Source: CAZTAO01 sp964611645
Lineage (GTDB): Bacteria; Armatimonadota; UBA5829
Assembly: GCA_964611645.1 (NCBI GenBank)
Contig: CAZTAO010000001.1
Span: 161,430-225,429, forward strand
Reading direction: 5' to 3'
DNA length: 64,000 nt
Shown: positions 45,801-52,886 of the stretch, one piece after another
Layout of the letters: every line of letters begins with the position of its first letter
How positions within the stretch are numbered: position 1 is the stretch's first letter
Notes under the pieces: model-generated
Seen by the model: only the letters and a program-made list of their open reading frames with translations
Databases searched by the model: none
Told to the model about the DNA's origin: nothing
Translations under genes and position numbers: made by a program

Positions 45801-46597
45801 ATGACGACCGCGACCGCGACCTGAGCGAGCCGGACTTCCGCCATTACCTCTGCCAGGCACGGTCGTTCGACATGATCGACTGGGAGCTTCGGACGGAGAT
45901 CGACGGAGTCATCACCTGGAAGCCGTTCAACTCAGGGGTGCCGATGGAGTGGCGGCGCGCGCGGACTATTCAGGACGTGAACGGAAACACCATAATGAGC
46001 CAGGTGGGGACAGCGATGCCGGACACATTCGGCCTGATAGGATCGATCTGCTACTACAACTCTACCTACTACTTCTTCTACACGGACCCAGCCCCCGACG
46101 GGCGAACCTATCTCTATGTGCGGACTTGCGCGGATGTGACCGGAAACAACGTGTGGTCGGCTGCCCAGTTGGTGGCGGGCAACCTTATGGACAGAACCAC
46201 GGCGAGGGTTGCCAAGGCTCACGGGATGGATCGGTGGGCAGTGTTGTACAACGGTTACAAAGTCGGCAATACCCAGGAACTGATGCTGCAGTACACCGCG
46301 AATATGAACGTGGCAGGAGCGGGTGGGATATCCGACCTCACCTTCTACAACAGCTTCTTCCTGCCGGAGGTCTACGGCTATGCCTACGGCCTGAGCGACA
46401 AGTATATGGGTCTGGCGAGTAACGGCAACGGCAGCTTCGGCCAACACTACTTCATGACCGACGAATACGGAAACCTCACCTCGCCCGACGGGGAAGCCCA
46501 GAACCACACTCGAGGCGGCATAGTAACCTGGACAGCCTTCACTTCCTCAGTCTTCGGCGACGACGTATACCGAGCAGGCTGGGATGTATCCCTCTAG
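42842..46597 (+). CDS. secreted RCC1 propeller, Ig-like insert, three modules and a GH43-like propeller
   Basis: A 1251-residue exported protein, the largest here. ATG 42842 follows AAGGAG and precedes a signal peptide (AAIPLLLFVLLGSVPASA). Seven RCC1-like units span about residues 32-297. Residues 298-400 are an extra Ig-like domain of a type common in secreted proteins (VVFSEVVADFAAGDVTLSG, GTTYNVAVSGMT). Three modules occupy about 401-846; the third is the PPPWSVTD subtype otherwise found only in the minus-strand cluster. Residues 847-1251 are a new domain with five-bladed-propeller features of GH43/GH32-like proteins (IIRTPDKYYTVFHGEP, SICYYNSTYYFFYTDP, WAVLYNGY). No catalytic triad can be confirmed by eye. 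It is the last gene of its cluster. Confidence 0.78.
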   Translation: MKIKTRTNSIRVTAAIPLLLFVLLGSVPASAAGYLAAWGRNSNGQCNVPAGNNYSAISAGYSHSVALKSDGSLVAWGDNGVGQCNVPSGIVVAVSAGYGHNVAIRSDGSLAPWGENGYGQCNVPSGTDYVAVAGGGNHSLALKSDSSLAAWGWNDYGQCDVPAGNNYSALAAGGYHSLALKSDGSIAAWGRNDFGQCDVPAGNNYVAIAAGLCHSVALKSDGSLVAWGYNSNGECDVPAGNNYTAVSAGWAHSVALKADRSLVAWGDNLFNQCNVPVGNNYVAIAAGSDHNLAIVDDVQPTVTINQSSGQSDPTSSGPINFTVVFSEVVADFAAGDVTLSGTAGATTATVTGSGTTYNVAVSGMTSGGTVIASIAAGAASDAAGNPSLASTSTDNTVTYLAVAPVNVSLSPSGGAVGVSITTFHCRYSDLNGYADIKRVYLLINDSWSQSNAALMMYDRSANRVYLKNDANTSWGTGYVPGKAGSLVNSQCTLYPFDTTAHGSGNDVTVNWSIGLKKTFATKLLKAYMYVQDAGGLTDGWDQMGLYHNLGPQTVSIDPDSGPLPIDRQTTLTSVYRDPNGAADMAKCYVLICEGFSQVNAAFIFYDKTSNKVYLKNDANTSWGTGYVPGTNVALENSQCVVYVKDITVAGVGNDLTINWAFKLKPSMTDKSLFSWMYVADSKGLLSGWKKMGTHFTPVAPVCLSVAPSSGNVTAGIETGFAAVYEDENGWPDIYKVYLQLSVTSSQANAVLVMYDAKLNKVFLKNDANTSWGVGQTPGAAVVLENSQCKVNLASMGPPPWSVTDKQLQVWWPIEIKAGQVGKKLCVRMFAQDNESMSSGWKVKGYVSVVAPSPGVRSYTVNGVNISHNVGDEGVYYDTPATQAAYNTQIIRTPDKYYTVFHGEPNKPVGMGYPGDSVKTAYQTGTFTYTMPGNIGYRLYGHPTDTLSILYSPEEHGLNGWGGTGNPMVVKGRTGDNYYYAFFIAVTDDDRDRDLSEPDFRHYLCQARSFDMIDWELRTEIDGVITWKPFNSGVPMEWRRARTIQDVNGNTIMSQVGTAMPDTFGLIGSICYYNSTYYFFYTDPAPDGRTYLYVRTCADVTGNNVWSAAQLVAGNLMDRTTARVAKAHGMDRWAVLYNGYKVGNTQELMLQYTANMNVAGAGGISDLTFYNSFFLPEVYGYAYGLSDKYMGLASNGNGSFGQHYFMTDEYGNLTSPDGEAQNHTRGGIVTWTAFTSSVFGDDVYRAGWDVSL

Positions 46598-46612
46598 CTT
46601 CAGCGATCGTAG

Positions 46613-46634
46613 GGTCAACCCTCCGTGGTTGACC
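46613..46634 (+). terminator. hairpin after the propeller cluster
   Basis: GGTCAACC pairs with GGTTGACC around a six-base loop, 15 bp past the stop at 46597. No T-run follows. Confidence 0.45.
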
Positions 46635-46676
46635 GCCCCTCTCATCTGGGTGGTGATTTCCGAATCGCCACCCCCA

Positions 46677-46709
46677 ATTTACCGAATACCCCATTACCGG
46701 TGATTCAAC
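46677..46709 (+). repeat. left arm of a 33-bp inverted repeat
   Basis: Its reverse complement matches 51099-51131 at 31 of 33 positions; the core is ACCGGTAATGGGGTATT. The arms are 4.45 kb apart and enclose the two-gene restriction-modification operon. A partial copy lies at 51566. Confidence 0.85.
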
Positions 46710-46820
46710 CGGAAAACCAGGCGGTCCTCAAGCGTGCTGCGTTTTCACCCGCACATGGGGCATTCAGCACGCTAGAAAAGTGATAATTCTGTACCGTGCT
46801 GAATACCACATTGCTTTAGT

Positions 46821-46896
46821 CAGGTGTCTCGGGACTTGAGCGGTTCATTTCCGCAGTGGCTGCAATCTCGCACAGACTCAGCGGAAGTCCCGAAAC
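46821..46896 (+). repeat. dispersed palindromic element, family A, diverged copy
   Basis: Starts CAGGTGTCTCGGGACTTGAG and ends GCGGAAGTCCCGAAAC, arms related to those at 4697 and 6000, with a different loop. Confidence 0.65.
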
Positions 46897-47452
46897 TATC
46901 GCACCAGCCTGCTTCTGGTTTACTACAACCCTCATTCGTGGTATCTGAGCCAGTATATCAGCGCAGTGGGTTGCTGTGTGGCGTGAGTTATCTGTTCTCA
47001 ACCCGCACATGGGGGTTTCAGTAAATCAGCGATAGCGTCTGTTCCAAGTAAGCAAGCCATGACGATACCCCCTCTTTGAGAGGGGACTCTAGTTTACTAC
47101 AACCCTCATCTCTTTAGAGATGAGGTGTAACTTAGAGGGTTCAGCGTCAGGCAGCGCCGTATCCATCCAAGTATGTGGTAGCGCACTGCAAGTCAGCGAA
47201 TGTGTTGGCACGGATGACGGCAAGAACGCAGCACTGGGAATTATGCCCCGATGAGCGGCAGCCGGATGTGGCGTATTGGCTGAATGGCCGCACATGGGGG
47301 TTATAGTACATCAGGCCTACTCCGCCTCAATCCCCAACCCCGGCAAAGCGTCTACCAACTTCACAGTCTCCACGCTCACCGTAACCACCCGGCCGATCAG
47401 GCGGATTATGTATTCTGGGTCGTCCTGGCGGTTGGGGTCGCTGGTTCACAAC

Positions 47453-47533
47453 GGTGTTTCGGGATTTGAGGACGGGACCACTAAGCTATCGCCAGAAGCA
47501 CCGACCCCTCGACCCGTCCGGAAATCCCGAAAC
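47453..47533 (+). repeat. dispersed palindromic element, family A, short copy
   Basis: Left arm GTTTCGGGATTTGAGGACGG and right arm CCGTCCGGAAATCCCGAAAC are the same as in the copy at 4697, apart from an added base; the loop differs. Confidence 0.8.
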
Positions 47534-47556
47534 GATGCCCCCACATACGGGATTAG

Positions 47557-48162
47557 CTAAGGCTCTTGGCTATAGAACATGACGGCGGTCAACAAGCCAT
47601 AGAACACTGCTTCGGATGAAATGTCGCCCCAATGTCCGTGTCCCGCATGGTTGCGGGCAAATTCGATGCGATGTCCGACGTTGCGTACTCCCCGTCTGCC
47701 GTGAAGCACACTATCTAGTTGGCCACACCTTTGAGCAACAGGAATCGCCGTGTTGAGCATCATTATGTCATAGGCCAGCGAGACACTGTTTACACGTCGC
47801 TTGAACTCTTTTGCTCTGGGCACCATGCCAAGCGTATCCGACCATACCTTGTCGGAGATCCAAGTGCCATCCTCGTTGAGCCTTCCGGACAGCACACGGA
47901 AGTAGTACTCGAAGCGTGTGGCTAAGTAAACAGAAGCAACGGCGGCAGGGGGTGTTGTGAAGCCGTGTGACGCGACCATGTCGATAGCGTAGGCTACGTG
48001 TTCTTTATAGCGTTCAGGGAATAATCTCGTCGGCTGAGATTGCTCGATGTCAGTCGAGACGGTCTTCAGAAACGGCCAGGGGTCATCATCGAGACACCAC
48101 AGAGCGCCTATGTCGGGACAGCAATCAATGATGTATTGCACTGCCTGGTCGCAGGGAGTCAT
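47557..48162 (-). CDS. hypothetical partner of the MmeI-type enzyme
   Basis: A 201-residue protein with no signal peptide. Its ATG overlaps the stop of the restriction-modification gene by four bases (ATGA), so the two are translationally coupled. It is helical, with several Trp and His (WCLDDDPWPF, HGRRGVRNVGHRIEFARNHAGHGHWGDI). The latter stretch, rich in His and Asn/Asp, could bind a metal. I do not recognise the family. The coupling suggests an accessory role in restriction-modification, such as a modulator, specificity factor or nuclease, but nothing in the sequence decides between them. Confidence 0.6.
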   Translation of the reverse strand: MTPCDQAVQYIIDCCPDIGALWCLDDDPWPFLKTVSTDIEQSQPTRLFPERYKEHVAYAIDMVASHGFTTPPAAVASVYLATRFEYYFRVLSGRLNEDGTWISDKVWSDTLGMVPRAKEFKRRVNSVSLAYDIMMLNTAIPVAQRCGQLDSVLHGRRGVRNVGHRIEFARNHAGHGHWGDISSEAVFYGLLTAVMFYSQEP

Positions 48163-50966
48163 TTCCTCCCCCTCTTCCCCTTCCCCTGCGCAATCGCCAG
48201 CAGCGGAGATGAAAGCGCTTCGTATCGCGTCAGCAGATACTCTACCCGCTCGCGGTCGGTGGTGAAGGGTTGGGGGCGGTATAGGCGGTCTACTGCTGTG
48301 TCGAGGTCGTTATGCGCTTTGCGGAGGGCTTGGGGCATTGTGATTCGGTCGTATAGGTCCGCCAGGCAGGAGTCGGGAAACTGCGCGCGGGCATCCAATA
48401 CCTTCTGCGCCAACTCGCCGATACGCTGCTTGTCCGCTTCCGTGACCGTGGGCATCGGGAATGTGTTGTAGACGACGCCAACAGAATACTGGAAATCACT
48501 CTTCAGCCTGCCTCCGATGGTTCGCGCCCACGTCACATGCATACTAGAGGTGAGAAGGCCGAATTGCCACAACTGAGCGTCAGGTAGCACTCGAATCTTG
48601 TTGCTAGGAACTACTGGCGGTTCGAGATAGGCTATGGGAACGTACTCGCGCCGCTCCGAACTGACTTCGGGGATCGCCAGAAATGGGCGATCTGGGATTA
48701 CTGTCACATGATAGCGCGCGGGTGTCGATGCCATTGCGCGGGTCGGCGCGCTCGTGCTTGCCTCTCTGTAGACACGCACCTTCTCCAGCCGCTCCAGGAC
48801 TCGGGGCAGGTGTCGCAGTTGCGCAGGTGTCGCGTTCTGCAGAGCAAGTATATAGCGCACGGAGCCGTTGATCAGTTCTTCCGAGCCTATGTACGGGTGC
48901 AGGAACGGCTCAGCCTCCGGCTCCAGCTTGAGAAACTCAGCCCGCTCATCCCTCGTGAAGATTAGGTGGCCGCCATCTATCGGCTTGGACCCGATAATGA
49001 GTTGCGGCGCGCCGTTGATAGGGCGGGACTCCTCCCGCACAACGAGGTGCGGATCGGCCAGATTGGAGGCGTCCAACAGATATGGGGATAGCCTCGCGTG
49101 CGGGCTTTCCACGGGGTCACCGTTAATGTCCGAATATGAGAACAGCCGCTTCACTCTGGGTTCATATTCCCGCCGCGAGAGGCCGATAACAACCACATGC
49201 ACATGGGCCTTGCCGCGCGCATCGCTGCCCCAGGCAAAGGTCGAGTGCGCGAAGCTGATCTCCAGGCCGCAGCGGACGAAGAGCAACGGCCACAACTGCG
49301 CAACCTGTTCACCTTGCGTGATCGAGTTTGTGGATACAAAGCCGATTTGGGCCTTGCCTTTGCACGCGTAACTGCCGCCCTTGAGGAACCAGGCTGCGAC
49401 ATAATCCAACGACCCACCGCTGCCGCCCAACTGCGCAATCCGGCGGACCTGCTCCCGCTGCTCCGGCGTCTGGAACTTGGATCCGATAAAGGGCGGATTG
49501 CCGAAGAGGTAGTCGCACTCCGATGCAGGCAGCACACCGTCCCAGTCGATCTCCAGAGCGTCCGCGCAGTGAATGTGCGGGGAAGCAGTGAGCGGTATCC
49601 GCAGATATACCTCGCCGAACTCCAGCGACACGCGGTTATTTGCAATATGATCCATCATCCACAGTGCAACTTCCGCAATCCGCGATGGGAACTCGCCAAT
49701 CTCGATACCGTAGAACTGGCTGACGTTCACTTTGATGAGGGCCGCGATGTCCATCACCCGCTGCCCGCTGGGGTAGAGTTCGCGTATCACCTGCAACTCC
49801 AATGCGCGCAGTTCCCGATAGGCGATTACCAGGAAGTTGCCACACCCGCACGCGGGGTCGAAGAACTGCAGTTGCGCGAGCTTGTCGTGGAATGCGTCCA
49901 GTGCGGCCCGCCTGCCGGTGTCTCGACGTTCTTTGAGCCGCTGAAACTCCGCCCGCAGACCGTCCAGGAACAAAGGCTCGATGACTTTGAGGATATTGCG
50001 CTCGGTGGTGTAGTGCGCCCCTTGCGCGCGGCGCTCCTTTGCCTCCATCACCGACTGGAACAGCGAACCGAAGATCGCGGGCGAGATGGCGTCCCAGTTG
50101 AAACTGCAAGCCTCAAGCAGGCAATCGCGCATCTCCGCAGTGAACGACGGAACGCGCAGCCGGTCCGCAAACAGGTCTCCGTTGACATACGGGAAAGCGT
50201 TCAGGTCCTCGTCGAGGTTGGTCTGCCGCTGCGTTTCGGGTTCGTTGAGCACATCGAACAATTGCGCCAGCCACGGGCCGACGTCTGAGCCGTCCTCTTT
50301 GGTGCGCTGCGTTATCAGGTCGTTGAAGATACCCAGCGGGTTGAAGATGCCCGTGTCGTCGGCAAACAAGCAGAACAACAGTCGCACGAGCAGGCGTTCG
50401 AGATCGTGGCCTGTGTAGCCCGAACGCTCCAAGGCATCGTGCAGTTTCCCCATAAGCTCCGAGGCAGCGATATTTGCGGGGTCCTGATCGCGAAACGTCC
50501 GCTTTTCGATCCCAAGTATGAAGCCGAATCTCTCCACATTCTGGGGCAGTTCTCCGAGTGAACACGTGAAGAAGTCGCGCTCGTCCAAGTCGTAGAGCTC
50601 GAACGTTTGGAAGTCACAAATGAGAACATATCGCGGGAGTTCGGAGTCTTTGAGGCCAGGGAAGTAGTCGAGAGCCTGCTGCTTGGCGGGAGCCAGCTTC
50701 CGACCGGCGCTCTTTTGCTCGACGAGCAGAACGCCCTTCCAGAACAAATCTATGAACCCCTGTTGCCCGCCGAGCTTCTTGACAGGCTCCTCGAACGTCG
50801 CCACTTTGCGGCGCGGGACACCGAACACGTCAAAGAAGTCGTTATAGAAGCTCTGCGTTTCGCCGCGCTCGTACTTCGCGTCTTTCCATTCATCGGCGAA
50901 TTGGGCGGCGTTGGCGCGTATCTGGTTCCAGCTCAGTCGGCTCACAGAGTTGTCCTTAGTTTTCAC
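48159..50966 (-). CDS. MmeI-type (type IIL) restriction-modification enzyme
   Basis: A 935-residue single-chain enzyme combining nuclease and adenine methyltransferase. Residues 60-90 hold the PD-(D/E)XK-like nuclease: FIDLFWKG (Asp73) and LLVEQKSAG (Glu83, Lys85). A helical spacer runs to about residue 320. The SAM motif FFDPACGCGNF is at 369-378 and the catalytic NPPF at 490-493. A target-recognition region (about 600-830) and a C-terminal helical region follow. Both nuclease residues and methylase motifs look intact, so it may be active. Such enzymes cut about 20 bp to one side of an asymmetric site and protect one strand by methylation. The coupled gene at 47557 is unusual for the family. 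Flanking repeats suggest mobility. Confidence 0.88.
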   Translation of the reverse strand: MKTKDNSVSRLSWNQIRANAAQFADEWKDAKYERGETQSFYNDFFDVFGVPRRKVATFEEPVKKLGGQQGFIDLFWKGVLLVEQKSAGRKLAPAKQQALDYFPGLKDSELPRYVLICDFQTFELYDLDERDFFTCSLGELPQNVERFGFILGIEKRTFRDQDPANIAASELMGKLHDALERSGYTGHDLERLLVRLLFCLFADDTGIFNPLGIFNDLITQRTKEDGSDVGPWLAQLFDVLNEPETQRQTNLDEDLNAFPYVNGDLFADRLRVPSFTAEMRDCLLEACSFNWDAISPAIFGSLFQSVMEAKERRAQGAHYTTERNILKVIEPLFLDGLRAEFQRLKERRDTGRRAALDAFHDKLAQLQFFDPACGCGNFLVIAYRELRALELQVIRELYPSGQRVMDIAALIKVNVSQFYGIEIGEFPSRIAEVALWMMDHIANNRVSLEFGEVYLRIPLTASPHIHCADALEIDWDGVLPASECDYLFGNPPFIGSKFQTPEQREQVRRIAQLGGSGGSLDYVAAWFLKGGSYACKGKAQIGFVSTNSITQGEQVAQLWPLLFVRCGLEISFAHSTFAWGSDARGKAHVHVVVIGLSRREYEPRVKRLFSYSDINGDPVESPHARLSPYLLDASNLADPHLVVREESRPINGAPQLIIGSKPIDGGHLIFTRDERAEFLKLEPEAEPFLHPYIGSEELINGSVRYILALQNATPAQLRHLPRVLERLEKVRVYREASTSAPTRAMASTPARYHVTVIPDRPFLAIPEVSSERREYVPIAYLEPPVVPSNKIRVLPDAQLWQFGLLTSSMHVTWARTIGGRLKSDFQYSVGVVYNTFPMPTVTEADKQRIGELAQKVLDARAQFPDSCLADLYDRITMPQALRKAHNDLDTAVDRLYRPQPFTTDRERVEYLLTRYEALSSPLLAIAQGKGKRGRK

Positions 50967-51053
50967 CTGACGTTCCTAATGACTCTTCTGCAAGGTCTGC
51001 GCAAACTCCTGTGTTTGTTTGGTGGGGAATTGTGGACCATAAAATGGATGTCG

Positions 51054-51082
51054 CCCTCCAGGTTCGGAGGACCTGGAGGGAT
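51054..51082 (+). repeat. dispersed hairpin, family D, copy 2
   Basis: CCCTCCAGGT pairs with ACCTGGAGGG around TCGGAGG-like loop bases; followed by ATGG. Confidence 0.85.
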
Positions 51083-51098
51083 GGGGCGTGGCGTATCA

Positions 51099-51131
51099 GT
51101 TGAATTACCGGTAATGGGGTATTTGGTAAAT
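51099..51131 (+). repeat. right arm of the 33-bp inverted repeat
   Basis: Matches the reverse complement of 46677-46709 at 31 of 33 bases. Confidence 0.85.
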
Positions 51132-51151
51132 CAGCTTAACGGTGACAGACA

Positions 51152-51350
51152 GCCAAACTCCTTCTCCTGGGGGAGAAGGGGGGATGAGGGCGCTCTGTGA
51201 CAGTTACGCACAGCGGCTGCGTGTCATGGAATAGGCCTTGGGTCGGCTGCCACTCATCTTGCCACAAATGCCGCTGCTGGTGACCGTCACATAGCGCCCT
51301 CTCTCTGGCTCTCCCCCACAGGGGAGAGGATTACATCTGCGCTCGCTCCT
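51152..51350 (+). repeat. 199-bp tandem unit, copy 1
   Basis: Begins GCCAAACTCCTTCTCC and ends GCTCGCTCCT. GAGGGCGCTCTGTGAC (51186-51201) pairs with GTCACATAGCGCCCTC (51286-51301) with one mismatch, giving a large stem-loop. Small CTCC/GGAG hairpins sit at each end. Confidence 0.85.
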
Positions 51351-51549
51351 GCCAAACTTCCTCTCCTGGGGGAGAGGATTGAGGAGAGGGCGCTACCTTT
51401 CGACACGCACAGTGCCTTCGTGTCACGGAATAGGCCTTGGGTCGGCTGCCACTCATCTTGCCACAAATGCCGCTGCTGGTGACCGTCACATAGCGCCCTC
51501 TCTCTAGCTCCCCCCCAGGGGAGAGGATTACATTGTGCGCTCGCTCCTG
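51351..51549 (+). repeat. 199-bp tandem unit, copy 2
   Basis: Directly follows copy 1, with the same length and order. About 80 bp in the middle (from GGAATAGGCCTTGGGTCGGC onward) are identical, while the left arm is more diverged. Confidence 0.85.
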
Positions 51550-51651
51550 ATTTGTTGTCCGCACGACCGGTAATGGGGTAATTAGGAGATCAGCCATCGG
51601 ACGAAAAGCAGACTACTCGTTCCTCGGAATGACACTGGACATCAGACGGGA

Positions 51652-51680
51652 CCCTCCAGGTTCGGAGGACCTGGAGGGAT
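51652..51680 (+). repeat. dispersed hairpin, family D, copy 3
   Basis: Identical to copy 2 over its stem and loop; followed by ATGAAAG. Confidence 0.85.
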
Positions 51681-51801
51681 GAAAGAGATCGTACAGCCTC
51701 AATCCAAAAATAGTTGAAACTATTTTCGCAAAACTAGTGAACAAAACGGCACATGAGTTGCCTTATAATTATGGAGGTGCATTTTTGGGAGAGGGTTGGA
51801 T

Positions 51802-51954
51802 ATGCCTCGACCCTCGCGTCGGTTCAACAGTCCAACCGGCTCTGGTTTTCCAATTCCCGGACCGCACATGAGGCATTCAGTAAATCAGGGGATTTCCGGG
51901 GCAGTCGACGCCAGGAAGGGAACTGACCCTCGCAGGCAGAAGTATATGTTGTAG
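51802..51954 (+). CDS. short doubtful open frame (possible gene remnant)
   Basis: Fifty codons starting at an ATG with GGGAGAGG ten bases upstream and a TATAAT at 51764. It begins MPRPSRRFNSPTGSGFPIPG, then runs through the repeated CGCACATG motif and stops next to a family D hairpin. No family recognised. Good start signals followed by repeat sequence suggest a truncated gene, or it may be chance. Confidence 0.2.
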   Translation: MPRPSRRFNSPTGSGFPIPGPHMRHSVNQGISGAVDARKGTDPRRQKYML

Positions 51955-51984
51955 CCCTCCAGGTTCGGAGACCTGGAGGGATGA
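51955..51984 (+). repeat. dispersed hairpin, family D, copy 4
   Basis: As copies 2 and 3 but one base shorter in the loop; lies 33 bp before the hisF start. Confidence 0.85.
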
Positions 51985-52017
51985 AAGTATTGTGGCTATC
52001 ATCAGTAAGGAGCCTGG

Positions 52018-52785
52018 ATGCCTGCGAAGAGAATTATCCCATGCCTGGATGTAAAAGATGGGCGAGTAGTTAAGGGTGTGAGTTTCCTGAACCTGCGGGA
52101 TGCGGGTGACCCGGTGGAGTTGGCGGCCTTGTACGACCTTGAGGGCGCGGACGAGGTTACTTTCCTCGATATCACCGCCAGCCACGAAGCCAGAAAGACA
52201 ATCATCGACGTAGCGGCGCGGACCGCCGAGCGGGTGTTTATCCCGTTCACAGTAGGCGGAGGGATTTCCACAACCGCCGACTTCCGCGACATACTCAAGA
52301 CAGGGGCGGACAAGTGCAGCATCAACACCGCTCCCATCCATAACCCTCAGCTTATCTCCGATGCCGCAAAGCTCTTCGGCAGTCAGTGCGTGGTGCTGGC
52401 AATCGACGCCAAGCGTTCGGAATCCAAGCCTGGTACCTGGGAAGTCTACACCCACGGCGGGCGCCGACCAACCGGGATCGATGCGGTTGAGTGGGCCAAG
52501 CGTGGCCGTGACCTGGGCGCAGGGGAGATCCTGCTCACCAGCATGGACTGCGACGGCACCGAGGCCGGCTACGATATTCCTCTCACCAGGGCGGTCGCGG
52601 AGGCTGTGAGCATCCCGGTGATAGCATCAGGCGGCGCGGGAACCCTGGAGCACATCTACGAGGCCCTCACCGACGGTCTCGCCGAAGCGGCGTTGATCGC
52701 CTCGATTGTCCACTACGGCAAATACAAGATAGCCGAAATAAAACAATACCTCGCAGAGCGCGGGGTTGTAGTCAGGAGCATATAA
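52018..52785 (+). CDS. hisF: imidazole glycerol phosphate synthase cyclase subunit
   Basis: A 255-residue (beta/alpha)8 barrel. It takes ammonia from the HisH glutaminase and converts PRFAR to imidazole glycerol phosphate and AICAR in histidine biosynthesis. The catalytic acids are Asp11 (RIIPCLDVKDGRVVKG) and Asp130 (CVVLAIDAKR); phosphate loops are FTVGGGI and VIASGGAG. AAGGAG lies seven bases before the ATG. hisI follows 101 bp downstream with a family B hairpin in between. hisH and the other his genes are not in the window. Confidence 0.96.
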   Translation: MPAKRIIPCLDVKDGRVVKGVSFLNLRDAGDPVELAALYDLEGADEVTFLDITASHEARKTIIDVAARTAERVFIPFTVGGGISTTADFRDILKTGADKCSINTAPIHNPQLISDAAKLFGSQCVVLAIDAKRSESKPGTWEVYTHGGRRPTGIDAVEWAKRGRDLGAGEILLTSMDCDGTEAGYDIPLTRAVAEAVSIPVIASGGAGTLEHIYEALTDGLAEAALIASIVHYGKYKIAEIKQYLAERGVVVRSI

Positions 52786-52787
52786 CA

Positions 52788-52856
52788 CGTCATGCTGAAC
52801 TTGTTTCAGCATCAGGCATTTACGCGGCCAGACCCTGAAACAAGTTCAGGGTGACG
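52788..52856 (+). repeat. bipartite REP-like hairpin, family B, copy 2
   Basis: Same two palindromes as at 18483, separated by about 20 bp of unrelated sequence. It lies between hisF and hisI, where it could shape transcript stability. Confidence 0.85.
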
Positions 52857-52886
52857 TGGAATGGGAGACTGAGGAGAGTATAAAGG

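Larger units (their letters stand above)
46635..47556. other. gene-free, repeat-rich stretch left of the restriction-modification operon
   Basis: I see no credible gene in this 0.9 kb. It holds one arm of a 33-bp inverted repeat (46677-46709); two family A elements (46821-46896 and 47453-47533); and three short copies of a CGCACATGGGG motif, at about 46750, 47003 and 47289, two of which run on into AGTA(A/C)ATCAG. The last motif recurs at 51862 on the other side of the operon. A pair of TTTACTACAACCCTCAT words at 46918 and 47092 is also repeated. Confidence 0.7.
50967..52017. other. gene-free, repeat-rich stretch right of the restriction-modification operon
   Basis: One kilobase without a convincing gene. 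It contains three family D hairpins (51054, 51652, 51955), the right arm of the 33-bp inverted repeat (51099), a tandem pair of 199-bp units (51152-51549), a partial third copy of the inverted-repeat sequence (51566), an AT-rich patch around 51715-51775 with a TATAAT at 51764, and a CGCACATG motif at 51862. Confidence 0.7.

Noticed and set aside
46800..47030. Possible short genes in the stretch left of the restriction-modification operon
   Set aside because: The frames are under 70 codons, run through repeats, and lack ribosome sites.
49197..50288. A 363-codon open frame on the plus strand
   Set aside because: Opposite the MmeI-type enzyme; no motif of its own.
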